Shown one piece after another: positions 25,793-50,124 of a stretch of 64,000 nt of DNA (its first letter is position 1; every line of letters starts with the position of its first letter). A program made the translations under genes and the position numbers. This DNA is from Panopea generosa (Eukaryota > Mollusca > Bivalvia > Adapedonta > Hiatellidae): assembly GCA_029582155.1 (NCBI GenBank), contig CM055897.1:19271535-19335534 (forward strand), given 5' to 3'. The notes under the pieces were generated by a model that saw only the letters and a list, made by a program, of their open reading frames with translations, ran no database searches and was not told the origin of the DNA.

Positions 25793-27310
25793 GTAGATAA
25801 TTATTTCTGAATAACCAATAACCAAGACATAAATGTACAGACCAGACTACGGCGAGTGCGCCTAGCTACAATGCAAACCATAGATACAATATCAAGGCCT
25901 CTGCCAAACCAAAATAAAATGGTGTCGACCATGACTTATATACTATGGAGTTATATGCAACACATCTGGCCAGGGTGGACAAATTGACAAACATGAACTG
26001 ATAGCTTTATATGAGTAGGATATGTATATAGTTATTTGTGAACAACAAGTATTATCTAATTAACCAAATGTATTTACGCACAAAAAGGTGAATCACAAAA
26101 CCAAGTACTATCTATTTAACCATATGTATTTACGCACAAAAATGTGAATCACAATTAAAATAAATAGTCAATATCTTAACATGTTTTATATATCAGTTAT
26201 ATAAATAAATATATGTATAGGATCGATGAAGATTTGACAATTAGCACCAAGCACACGTGAAATATAACGACTCTAGATTTAATGCTCTAGCGAGCATATG
26301 GCATTTGTAGTGTACGGCTGTGTTCAATCATATCTATTCATTTATAGATTTGTTTACATGTTCATGTTATGTTTCTTAAATCGCAATCATTGTTTGTGAC
26401 TTACAAAGGACTGACAACTATGTTTAATATAAGAATATTACTAAATATGGATATTATTTCTTGTTTCATGAAACACTCCGAGTGCCTATGGGAATATCAA
26501 ACAACGCGCTCCACAAATTAAAAATATTATTCTTTTGACAGTTTTATTTTACATGTTTGACAGATATTTTCTAATTGAAAGACAAAGCACGGAAATGTAT
26601 TAAAATATTTACATGCATATGCATAGATGTAAACTATAAAAATCCTGCTCAGGTATATCAAATTTTCGGGGCATTCCAAAGTCTTTAGTACCCTAAGATT
26701 ATTATATTTCTTCTTTATTGTTCATTTCTTAGCTTGATCTTGTTTCTTTTCTCTTCTCGTTTTGTCTTTCTTTTTTTATCTCCTTTTTCTGTCTACTCCA
26801 TAAATATATTTATTTTCAAATAATAGATTTTTTTATTTTCTTTTTAAATCACTTTGTTCTAATTACTTAAAATCAAACCAACTGTTAAACATAAGTAAAT
26901 TACCGCTATTTTTGTATGTTTAAAAATATCACACTTTGCATAATTTGCATAAGAACTTTATAAGATCAAAAAATTATTTCTGATCCTTTTTCATATTGTT
27001 TACAAATATTTTGTAATATACGAAACAAAGTATGTTTAAACTAAACTAAACCGTTATCTTACACGTATGCCAATTAAATAGTTAAGCGGTGTGTTCAAAC
27101 TACAAAGGAGTCTTCCCATACAGGCATACTGTCTGGCTGATACGATCACCTATTGTGTTTGCTTACATACATGTGTGCATAATTTGTTTTAAATACCACT
27201 GTTTTAAAAGCGCTGAAAATATCATAATTTGTATATATAATCAAAGTATGTTTAAATTACTGTATTAGTACATTTGATAGTAAAGATGGTTTAAAATTGG
27301 CACTTACCAT
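15180..27310 (-). CDS. Calmodulin copy 2 (divergent, intact), five exons
   Basis: Calmodulin is a cytosolic and nuclear Ca2+ sensor with four EF-hands that binds and regulates kinases, phosphatases, channels and other targets. The exons join in frame to a 149-codon product, the normal calmodulin length: 27310-27308, 20577-20547, 19224-19081, 18390-18148, 15208-15180. All four EF-hand loops keep Asp at position 1 and Glu at position 12. Differences from canonical calmodulin (Ala after Met as 1) include E7N, A10G, G40R, M76P in the central linker, A102E, R106T, D118N, D122K, E139K and a C-terminus FCTMMNGK. Intron 1 (6.7 kb) holds the transposon remnant. The absence of stops or frameshifts suggests function; many changes fall on the target-binding surface and linker. 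It could be a calmodulin-like paralogue with a narrowed target range. Confidence 0.9.
15210..17280. other. Intron 4 of copy 2
   Basis: No exon or known repeat was recognised apart from paralogy with copy 3. For example, 16140-16270 resembles 36640-36770, and 16910-17270 resembles 38620-39110 (AACATACAT...GAAGTGA, CTACCACAAGGA). I looked for a second last exon like those at 35946 and 59506 and found none. Confidence 0.5.
17103..17133. repeat. (CA)n microsatellite
   Basis: About 15 CA units with minor interruption, in intron 4 of copy 2. Confidence 0.95.
17288..17398. repeat. 110-bp near-perfect hairpin
   Basis: The left arm (17288-17340, TTTTTTATGCATGTGTAAAA... to AATAAAGTCC) is complementary to the right arm (17344-17398) around a TTC loop. 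The mismatches are a short asymmetric internal bulge near the loop and a few single bases. It lies in intron 4 of copy 2 and is absent from the corresponding positions of copies 1, 3 and 4. It could be a foldback or MITE-like insertion; a small-RNA precursor is possible but unsupported. Confidence 0.9.
17399..18120. other. Copy 2-specific intron 4 sequence
   Basis: This stretch lies between the hairpin and exon 4 and has no obvious counterpart in the other copies. It is probably part of the same insertion as the hairpin. Only short AT-rich ORFs are present. Confidence 0.4.
18148..18390 (-). CDS. Calmodulin copy 2, exon 4
   Basis: The 243-bp exon runs from acceptor ...TTAG to donor GTATTT. 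It starts [16 protein letters not shown], reads PKDTDAEEE in the linker and ends [11 protein letters not shown]-hand loop 3 is [12 protein letters not shown]. Loop 4 is [12 protein letters not shown], with its final Glu completed by the last exon. Proline in the central linker is unusual for calmodulin, whose linker helix is normally flexible through RKMKDTD. Confidence 0.95.
19081..19224 (-). CDS. Calmodulin copy 2, exon 3
   Basis: The 144-bp exon lies between TTACAG and GTAAGT. It encodes [20 protein letters not shown] through MINEVDADG, identical to canonical calmodulin except G40R (SLRQNPTEA). Loop 1 is fully conserved. Confidence 0.95.
19590..19964. repeat. 44-bp minisatellite in intron 2, copy 2 (interrupted)
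   Basis: About three units lie at 19590-19735 (TTCATGAGTCCAGGCAACCA, CTCATGATTCCAGGAAACCA and similar) and one at about 19921-19964. They are separated by about 185 bp of other sequence. This is the shortest of the four arrays. Confidence 0.8.
19975..20300. repeat. Dispersed repeat (ACTCGGCTNTCGTNCGTA family)
   Basis: Segments AATATCACTT...TCCTCGCTCGG, AGAACTCGGCTCTCGTTCGT, GCGACTTGCC and TATAAATGACGTCGAGTTGT match 36950-37290 and 60170-60460. Here it is in intron 2, while in copies 3 and 4 it is in intron 4. It therefore moved or was copied independently of the gene duplication. Confidence 0.7.
20547..20577 (-). CDS. Calmodulin copy 2, exon 2
   Basis: The 31-bp exon between TTTCAG and GTAATT encodes [10 protein letters not shown] plus the first base of Glu11. 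It is in frame with the ATG exon at 27310 and with exon 3. Confidence 0.9.
20591..20630. repeat. (TA)n microsatellite next to exon 2
   Basis: An uninterrupted AT run begins about 15 bp upstream (minus sense) of the exon 2 acceptor. It could affect branch-site context, but this is unproven. Confidence 0.95.
20640..21413. other. Intron 1 of copy 2, unannotated
   Basis: No gene or named repeat is seen between the microsatellite and the left direct repeat of the transposon remnant. Confidence 0.4.
21414..21600 (+). repeat. Left direct repeat of the recombinase element
   Basis: The stretch from AAAAGACTAAATCGGGTTAC through TTATTATGACAATGTGATTG, TTGCTGTTTCTGTTCAATAA and AAACGGTAT to GAAACTATTTC is repeated in the same orientation at 24420-24523 plus 25600-25700. 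The repeats are about 3 kb apart and bracket the recombinase and hydrolase remnants. They look like long terminal or split direct repeats. Confidence 0.75.
22390..23185 (+). pseudogene. Tyrosine-recombinase-like pseudogene of a transposable element
   Basis: The frame at 22410-22622 reads [20 protein letters not shown], matching the helical N-terminal (SAM-like) part of tyrosine recombinases of DIRS/Ngaro/Crypton-type elements. It continues TPMTPDL, then [20 protein letters not shown] (catalytic-domain start) and, after several breaks, [20 protein letters not shown] and DLSKYKPHS. The last is the site of the family's conserved His-x-x-Arg box, and the Arg is lost here through a frame change. 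It ends [14 protein letters not shown], the equivalent of the GRWKSxxFxxYIR box. Stops and frameshifts make it non-functional. No reverse transcriptase was recognised upstream, so a Crypton-like or an RT-deleted Ngaro/DIRS-like origin are both possible. Confidence 0.75.
23225..23680 (+). pseudogene. SGNH-hydrolase-like remnant of the same element
   Basis: After the recombinase part, a frame at about 23247 reads WIVGSSLVK, the Gly-x-Ser nucleophile block typical of SGNH hydrolase domains in mobile elements. About 350 bp later a frame reads [11 protein letters not shown] and then, after a shift, FDGLKAEL. This matches the closing Asp-x-x-His block (DGIH) of the same fold. The region between is broken by stops. 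SGNH domains next to a tyrosine recombinase have been described for some Ngaro-type elements, as far as I know; the assignment here is by motif only. Confidence 0.6.
23681..24419. other. 3' non-coding part of the recombinase element
   Basis: Nothing coding is seen between the hydrolase remnant and the right direct repeat. There is a short inverted repeat near 23931-23957 (GAATCTCCTCTATTTGAGAG). It probably belongs to the element. Confidence 0.45.
24420..25700 (+). repeat. Right direct repeat of the recombinase element, split by an insertion
   Basis: 24420-24523 matches the left repeat up to TTTCAATAAAA. The match resumes at 25600 with AAAAACGGTATCC and runs to about 25700. The 1.08 kb in between is foreign to the repeat. 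The junctions share AAAA, compatible with a short target-site duplication. Confidence 0.75.
24524..25600. mobile_element. 1.08-kb insertion with near-terminal inverted repeats and internal direct repeats
   Basis: Its left end, GGCATAGTACCACCATTG, resembles the reverse complement of its right end, GGTGTAACCCAACCATTG (about 12 of 18 positions). A segment of about 120 bp (24868-24988, ACAGTAAAATGTAGGTTTCA to GGGTTACACC) recurs almost unchanged at the right end (25481-25600). No protein was recognised. It looks like a non-autonomous DNA transposon with a duplicated end segment. Confidence 0.65.
25691..26040 (+). repeat. 430-bp interspersed repeat, copy D, flanked by AT foldback
   Basis: ACATAAATGTACAGACCAGA, the CTACGGCGAGTGCGCCTAGC segment and GAACTGATAGCTTTATATGA identify the family. 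Upstream, GAGATAATTATTTGTGAATA-type sequence occurs in both orientations around an AT run (about 25720-25815), giving a foldback. Confidence 0.7.
26041..27300. other. Proximal intron 1 of copy 2
   Basis: No gene is seen. A segment of about 60 bp is tandemly duplicated at 26045-26160 (AACCAAATGTATTTACGCAC). The sequence from 26150 to 26370 is paralogous to 6955-7180 of copy 1, and 27060-27300 to 46690-46970 of copy 3. Confidence 0.5.
27308..27310 (-). CDS. Calmodulin copy 2, exon 1 coding triplet (ATG)
   Basis: The minus strand reads TTTCAAAC-ATG-GTAAGTG. The initiator codon is the only coding part of exon 1 and abuts a consensus donor; it joins in frame to GCT GAC of exon 2. The 5' UTR extends upstream into the conserved promoter block. 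Confidence 0.85.
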
Positions 27311-27500
27311 GTTTGAAAGAGATGAATCGATTTATAAATCCTAAAATCTCATCGACGCACTGCCTACTCCTTAAATGAATGCAAATTACTGTACGTATGA
27401 CGAATTGCGGGTGGAGTGTCGCATTGCGGATCGATTGTTTTCGTAGCACGAACATAATTACTCTTTTGTGAATATGTATTTCAATATGTTTGCAGTATTT
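27311..27500 (-). promoter_or_regulatory. 5' UTR and promoter of calmodulin copy 2
   Basis: The 20-bp motif TCCGCAATGCGACACTCCAC (27430-27411) lies about 100 bp upstream of the ATG and is preceded by AAACAATCG, as in copies 1 and 3. The ATG-proximal UTR (ATTTATAAATC) also resembles copy 3. This is an inferred core promoter. Confidence 0.6.
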
Positions 27501-27867
27501 TATATTGTCTTCACGTTTTTTTAATTGTGTATATAAATGTTTACATATTTAAATAAATGCCAGAACTTGATACATGTGCCAGTACCTTATAATCAATCAA
27601 TATATCAACTTAAACTTAATAAAATTAAATCAACAATTAAACATTCAATTTTTTTTTTTTACAAGGCGATCCATTCACTTGTATTGTTAAACTGCATTAT
27701 ACTGAGCATTAAATCGCTTTAAACAGTCTTCTCTCATATAACGATGGTGTCTGTTTGAGACAGTACTTTATATAAATAATGTGATTTCCCATCAATTTAT
27801 AGTTGATAATTACACTGTCAAAACTTGTATTTTGACTGTTTTGAATCATAATAAAAACAAGTATCGT

Positions 27868-28060
27868 GGTGCGCGTGGTCCAGTGGTAGAGCACCATAGC
27901 CAAGATAGGAGGATCGCGGATTTGATCGTAACCCACGGCCCTGTGTGGTGTCCTTGAGAAAGACACTTTTCCGCACAAGCTTAGTATTGCTTCTACACAG
28001 GAAGACTTTGATTTGTATGAGTTGTAAAAGCTTGTTTCACAATCGAAGAAAGTTAATAAG
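27868..28060 (+). mobile_element. tRNA-derived SINE with CORE-like segment
   Basis: The A-box region GGTGCGCGTGGTCCAGTGGT is followed by a B-box-like GGATTTGATCGTAACCC. TGTCCTTGAGAAAGACACTT, TTAGTATTGCTTCTACACAG and GAAGACTTTGAT follow. It is the same family as 8919 and 45140 and lies upstream of copy 2. Confidence 0.75.
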
Positions 28061-28689
28061 TGTTACCAAAATAACGTTTGTTATATATTATATTTGGTAT
28101 ATAAATCACACTTCATTCCTGAAACTTTCTATTGTCTATTATGGCATTATCACTACCAATCCGGATAAGATCACCTCAGTGCTCACTCAGTGGAATAGAA
28201 ATTATATTTCATTGGCTGATAACACCAATTATTCTCTATATAATCGCTGGTAAACAGATGTTATATGTCATAGACATTTTGTCACCATTCTCCCAGCCAA
28301 CCACGATACAGACACCGGGGCTGACCAATTATAGAAATTTTTAACCCAAGGGTCTTTGCCAAGTCCTCTGCAAGTAACTTTGACCCAGAAACTCCATTTT
28401 TTTATCAAAATTGACTATATTTCTATTGAAAAACATGTGTGCCCGTTAATTTTTTGTATTTCGTCCCCTCAGTCCGCCTCACCCCCACACCACTAAACTG
28501 AAATACTTGATCTATCCCTGCAGAGAGTAATATTGTTCTATCCTAGATTTTCGGTAATGGCCATCATCACAAAAATATGCTATTTTTAAATGCATATTAA
28601 ACACCCACAATTTTACAGATATGTGAAGAAAAACGACATTTAAAATACATGTACCTGTCATTCCTTTGAACATTTCAAAATATGTGTAC
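28061..28689. other. Intergenic sequence between copies 2 and 3
   Basis: No gene is seen. The segment around 28400-28470 (AACATGTGTGCCCGTTAA) resembles 3560-3620 in copy 1, so an old dispersed repeat is possible. Confidence 0.4.
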
Positions 28690-29735
28690 TCGACTCAGTA
28701 ACTATGTATGATTATGATCATGCCACAGAAATCTAGTAATAATACCTCATCCCGTATCATTATACTGAATACAATTAAGAATAATAAGTCATCATGCCGC
28801 GGATACGTAGAAGCGAAACCCCATCCCATAAAAGTAAGCCAAAATATCATGACGCCACACACATTACAATATACCTGTACACACCAAGTAAGGCATAATA
28901 AGTCATCATGCCGCGGATACGTAGAAGCGATACCCCATCCCATAATAGTGAGCGAAAATATCATGACGCAACACACATTACAATATACCTTTACATACCC
29001 AGTAAAGTATAAAAAGGCATCATGCCGCAGTAAAGTAGACGCAGTACCCCATCCCATAATAGTAAGCCAAAATATCATGACGCAACACATTACACTATAC
29101 CTGAACACACCCAGTAAAGTATGATAAGGCATAATGCCGCAGAAACATAGAAGTGCTACCCCACCCCATAACAGTTTGCCATAATATCATGATGCAATCA
29201 CATTACAATATACCTGTACATACCCAGTAAGGTATAATAAGTCAAAATGCCACAGAAACGTAGAAATGACACCCCATCACATAAGAATAATTAAAATATC
29301 ATGACGCAACACATTATAATATACCTGTACACACCCAGTAAAGTAAAATAAGCCATCATGCCGCAAAAACGTAGAAACGATACCCTATTCCATAATAGTA
29401 AGTCAAAATATCATGATGCAAACACATTACAATATACCAGTACACGCCCAATAAAGTAAAATAAGTCATCATGCCGCAGATACGTAGAAGCGATACCCCA
29501 ATCCATAACAGTTAGCCAAAATATCATGACGCAAACACATTAACATATACCTGTACACATCCAGTAAGGCACGATAAGTCATAAGTCATAATGCCGCAGA
29601 AACGTAGAAACAATACCCCCATCCCATAACAGTTAGCCAAAATACCATGACGCAAACACATTACAATATTTCTTTACACACCGAGTAAAGTATAATAAGT
29701 CATCATGCCACAAAAAAGTAGAAATATACTTCAAT
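28690..29735. repeat. 113-bp satellite array, about 9 units
   Basis: The landmark CATCATGCCGC recurs at 28790, 28904, 29018, 29130, 29243, 29354, 29467, 29587 and 29701, giving periods of 111-120 bp. Each unit also holds ACCCCATCCCATAA, AAAATATCATGACGCAAACA and CACATTACAATATACCTGTA segments. ORFs of about 140 codons on both strands here reflect the repeat only. It is the younger, more regular relative of the array at 12375-13400. Confidence 0.95.
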
Positions 29736-31266
29736 ATACTATAGGTACATGTACTTAGAGCAGTAAATGATAATATACAATCAGGTACTATTAAATAAAC
29801 GTTGAATGATGTAAAAAGTAAAATAACACTTAATGTTTGCACTTCTTACCAGAACTCGTTCTCATAGCAAGCATATTAAGGTAAATCCAAAATTATAATC
29901 ATCCGACTGTAAGTCATTTACAGGGGTAAGATTTTACTAAGAGATAATAAGCAAGAAAAGAGAACTTATTTGTTATATTTTGGGTGGAGGAATACCGCCT
30001 TTAAGAGATATGTAGTCACGGATCATTTTTTTTTATTTACTAGAAAACGCCTGTTTTGAGAGAGGGTTGTGAAAAGAAATAAAATCTGAAGCATTGCTCA
30101 CATATTAACGTTGCCTATAATATTATTCTTTTCAAACCGAGTTATGGAAGTTACTAAATATATATTTATATTATATCAAAAATGGACATATTCCAAGATT
30201 TCATAATTTTATTTTTAGAAATATTTTTGGACAGAAATATCTATCATGATTAATCTAACCCCAAGATATCTCATCTTAGATATATATTTATAGCTAATTA
30301 AAAAACGTCACAGTTGTTTCGTATGAAACTATTAGTGACGTTTATTAGGACAGGTCGACCGCTTACCGAAATTTTTTGATGATTTAGAGTAAACAGTTTT
30401 TAAAATGTCTCACGTTTTATAAATTGTAAGGCTTCGCCATGGGTTATTTTCTGGCATGTGTCAAACATGATTGTGGCTGTACATTTTTAAATATTGAGAA
30501 TGTGTGAGTGTTATCTGCAATGGGATATTTACTTTTAACGAATGGAATGTATGTTTCTTACTTTAATATTTCAATCAAATTTTCACATGACGTTTTAAAT
30601 TGATTGATTTATCATTTCTATATCGATAGATTTAGTTAATTCAAAAGCAATTTGAAGCAGTTTAATTAAGTGATCCTTTATAAAAGAATATTGGTGTATA
30701 TATTAGAAACAGTTAATAAAACATTATTATGTAATCATTTGAAGAAATGGCAAATATAAATAAAAGATAAATCCATATGTCAGCAAGACTGCTTTTCTTT
30801 TTTTTTATCTCAAAAATAAGCACATATGATATAATATAATACACAGAAAATTCTTATGATATACTTCAAAATGAAAGAACACTTTCAACATAACAAAACA
30901 GGTTTAATAACTTGACTGTCCTGATAATATAATCTGATCAAGTGTTGATTTCAATATTACTAGGTGATAAATTGAAAAAGAATGACACATTTATATATAT
31001 TATTTTAACGTTGAAATGCATTTTTGCTGTAGACAGTTTGCGTAATGTCCAAAATTGCACATAAAACAATAATGAGGTTTCTCATCACTGCCATTATAGA
31101 ACTGCGGAACACGTCTTCAAAGACGGTGTCCCATATGGTTTCCAAGATGTCTTACAAATTTGCATACATATAAGTTTGTCAACAAGGTAATAAATATATT
31201 TTTAGCGTAGACAACGTGGAGGCTTTATAAACAAATATAGCTTCGCTTTCGGTATCCTCTGTTCCT

Positions 31267-46982
<15,716 letters not shown>

Positions 46983-47200
46983 GTTGGATATAGATGTGTT
47001 GGTTTATAAATCCAGAACTCTCACCGGCGCGCTGTCGACTGCGTAAATGAACGAACTCAACTGTAACCAGCCTTAATGTATACTGAATGAAAGGTGGAGT
47101 GTCGCATTGCGGAAAGATTGTTTGTCAAATCGTGAACATGCTTACAGTCTGGTGTGTTTTTATTTCAATATAATTGCCGCATTTCATACAATTGTCATTT
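46983..47200 (-). promoter_or_regulatory. 5' UTR and promoter of calmodulin copy 3
   Basis: TCCGCAATGCGACACTCCAC (47113-47094) lies about 110 bp upstream of the ATG, after CAAACAATCTT and an A/T stretch TGAAATAAAAACACAC. Spacing and order match copies 1 and 2. The UTR also holds TTTACGCAGTCGACAGCGCG, GC-rich for this window. Confidence 0.65.
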
Positions 47201-47690
47201 ATTTTACAGTTTGGGTATAAAGTGTGATATATACAAATAAAATCAAGGGTTATGATACCGAAATTGATCTGATACCCAGTCAATAAATCAACTAAAAAAT
47301 TAAATGAACAATTATATAGTGTATGTGTAACAAAGCGATTAATTAATTAATTTATATTGTTGAATTGCATTTATAGAACAAGATGTTAGATTAGTTGTTA
47401 TTGTGAAATTGCATTATATTGAACATAAAGTCGCTTAAAGCAGTCGTTCTCTCATATAACGATGGTGTTCGCTTAAGAATGTGTTTTATGTGAATTTTGG
47501 AGATTTCTAAACAAAATATATTTGATAATTTCACTGTTAAATTGGTAATTTCAATTTTTTAATATTAATTAAACAAAGAATATTTGTTTCCATGAAATAT
47601 AAACTTAAATCACTCGTGACTTCTGACCACTCGTGACCAGGGCACATCAGTGGTCACTCAATTCAATTATTCTCTACAGCAGATATTATA
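47201..47690. other. Upstream region of copy 3
   Basis: No gene is seen. GTCGCTTAAAGCAGTCGTTC...CATATAACGATGGTGT matches 27712-27750 and, less well, 11230-11290, so paralogy of the units extends about 500 bp beyond the ATG exon. Confidence 0.55.
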
Positions 47691-47712
47691 CCGCTGACAT
47701 CTTGTCATTATA

Positions 47713-47715
47713 CGC

Positions 47716-47756
<41 letters not shown>

Positions 47757-47829
47757 CTTCTACAACTACTATAACTACTTCTACTACTAATGTTACTACT
47801 ACTTCTACAAATACTACAACTAATATCAA

Positions 47830-47860
<31 letters not shown>

Positions 47861-47995
47861 ACTGCTGCTACTTCTACGATACTAATGCTACTACTGCTGC
47901 TGCTGTTGTTGCTGCTATTTCTACTACTACTACCTATTTTACTATGACTACTACTTCTACTACTAATTCTACTTTTATTACTGCTGCTAGTTATA
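47713..47995. repeat. Triplet microsatellites (CAA)n, (ACT)n, (GCT)n
   Basis: A pure CAA run (about 47716-47757) is followed by ACT/ACC/GCT-rich triplets. The Thr, Ser and Val homopolymer ORFs on both strands here are artefacts. Confidence 0.95.
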
Positions 47996-48061
47996 AAAAT
48001 AATAATTATCAAAAGTAATTGATAATAATAATATTTGAAATAATTATAATACTGATTTGAG

Positions 48062-48810
48062 CAAGTCAATCTTTCATTGGGCCGTCACTTCATATTTTAT
48101 TATAATTTTTTATCATGTAACAGACATTTAATATGACATATGCAAGGTACGGTATTGTACTCCAATGAGCACACTTTACATATGACATAAGACCTCACCA
48201 GAAACTGTGATATTTCTTCAACTGAACTTATATCTCAAATTAAATTCCTTATCTAATAATAAACTTAAGTTGATCTAAGTTTACTCAGTGTTTTTTCTAA
48301 CAAGGCATTCATCTGGGAAATACACAACCTTAAATGTAGATTATACAATGTTCCAGATAATGTACTTCGCTTGCCAGTTTTATGAAATCCAACCTGTTTA
48401 CACTTCTAATTAAGGTTTTCTAACATCCCGCTCATTACGGCTCTGGCAGGTTTTATGTTTTAATTATGCGGTCCCCTTCGTTATTATTATGAATAACACA
48501 GCGTTATGATCAAATATATAACACGTTGGTATATTCAAGATTATTCATAGTTTTTCTAAACAGAGGAGCTAGTGGGTTCAATCTAGCTGTCCTTGGGGGG
48601 AATTCCAAACGGGACATTCCTTTATGTAGGCAATGCCTACCATCGGTGTTTCGTCTGTACAGATAGCTTATGATTAATTTAACTACACAGATTAATTACA
48701 CAGAGAAACAATTTTTTAATATTGCCTGAGTAACCATTCACACTATAACGGAAGTTGTCTGCATATGAAGTGTTATGCTTTTAGGTCAAGTCGTATTTTA
48801 GTAATATTTG
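48062..48810. other. Intergenic sequence, unannotated
   Basis: No gene or known repeat is recognised. Confidence 0.4.
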
Positions 48811-48811
48811 T

Positions 48812-49070
48812 TTGTTTGAATATTTAGTGTCATTTTTATGTTATCGAATGCTAACAGAACATATTGACCTAACCACTTATCCTGGGATCCTACTAAAGTT
48901 TACAAGCAATCGAGCACACCCATTTCTGCAAGTAACTCATAACTTTTCCATCTGATGAGAGACGAATAACAATGAGATGCACTGTCGTATATCAATCAGG
49001 ACAAGACTGAAGCCGTGTTGGCATTTGATGGTCAGACGCGTTACAAACTGAGCCGCCACCGGATCCGGAT
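48812..49070 (-). mobile_element. Diverged tRNA-derived SINE (minus)
   Basis: TATTTAGTGTCATTTTTATG (tail), TCGAGCACACCCATTTCTGC, AAGTAACTCATAACTTTTCC and GTCGTATATCAATCAGGACA belong to the family at 36150 and 37738. The tRNA head near 49020-49070 is degenerate (GGTCAGACGCGTTACAAACTG). Confidence 0.75.
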
Positions 49071-49071
49071 A

Positions 49072-49545
49072 ATTTGGTGACAAGACAATTTACACACAAT
49101 ATTTCAATCAGACCTACACTGTCATACCATAAAAACGAAAAACTCCAAGTGGGCATGACGGGGATGAGTTGGGTATACGCATTAGCGCTCGTCGGCTACC
49201 ACCGAGAAACGTTATTGAGCTTTCCCACACTTTGGGTCAGGAGTGGAACAACATTTCTTAACACTGTATAATATTGCAATTATTGTGCTTCCAACGAGGC
49301 GAAAATGTGTTGCGTGCATTGCCGTAAATGGTAGTTACAACCGGTACTAATTGCAAAGTTGATGATTTAGGGTGTCGTTGTTTAAAGCGTTAATTCTCAG
49401 GGAATTGATAATATTTTCCAATAAAATTCACACACTTTGTGTGTTTTATACGTATGTTTATTGTTGCCAATTCTGATCAAAATTGATAAATACAAAACTT
49501 GTTTATTTTTACGAAATCTGACTTTTGTGTTTTTAAAGTCCCACT
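49072..49545. repeat. Dispersed copy of the intron 3 repeat
   Basis: AAACTCCAAGTGGGCATGAC, CGTCGGCTACCACCGAGAAA, GGTCAGGAGTGGAACAACAT and ACTTTTGTGTTTTTAAAGTC match 61305-61700 in intron 3 of copy 4 over about 400 bp. Confidence 0.8.
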
Positions 49546-49824
49546 ATATATGTATACAAACATAACGGCTTCAATTCCCGACCGCTTTAAGGTTAAACTT
49601 CCTACCAAGATACGTCCCCAAGAAGATCGGCATACTTATATAAACAGAATAGTGAATTAAATAAAATATATTTCAATAATTGGATCTACATTCTTTGCAT
49701 ATGGTATGACCGGTGGTAATAAGTATTTATAAAAAGGCACCATGTGTGTAAAGCATTCGGTTAGTTTTAGAAAAGTATTCTTTTTAACTTTTTTGTAAGT
49801 CTATGTAAAAATAGCGGAGCCGAA

Positions 49825-50115
49825 AATAAACTCAATATTGGTAGAGGGTCACCAGGGAAACAATCTAAGAAAATTTCATTGAAAATGATTTTATAATTTC
49901 ACAGATGCCATTAAAACATCAAATTCAAAAATTAGACGGGTCCCCAGATGTTTCTTTGGATGACCGGTGGTACACTGACGTTTTATTTAAAGTTAGCCAG
50001 TGGTTTCAGAGAAGATATTTTTCTTATTTTCCCCGTGAAAAGTTCTATAAAAATGATCTTGTTCTATGCTCAGGCACGAAAACGTTTTGACAGAGTCACT
50101 AGCGTCATATTTCGG
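49825..50115 (+). repeat. Possible mollusc-type interspersed repeat
   Basis: GGTAGAGGGTCACCAGGGAAACAAT...TTTCATTGAAAAT and, later, CCAGTGGTTTCAGAGAAGATAT resemble a short repeat I recall from bivalve genomic sequences. The resemblance comes from memory and is weak support. Overlapping 60-codon ORFs here look like by-products. Confidence 0.35.
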
Positions 50116-50124
50116 CAAAATGTC

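Noticed and set aside
28695..29132. 138- and 145-codon ORFs on both strands, and a CRISPR-like spacing
   Set aside because: This is a 113-bp satellite. Units are similar along their whole length, so there are no unique spacers, and the setting is an animal genome.
47633..48069. Thr-rich and Val/Ser-rich ORFs over 100 codons
   Set aside because: These come from CAA/ACT/GCT triplet repeats.
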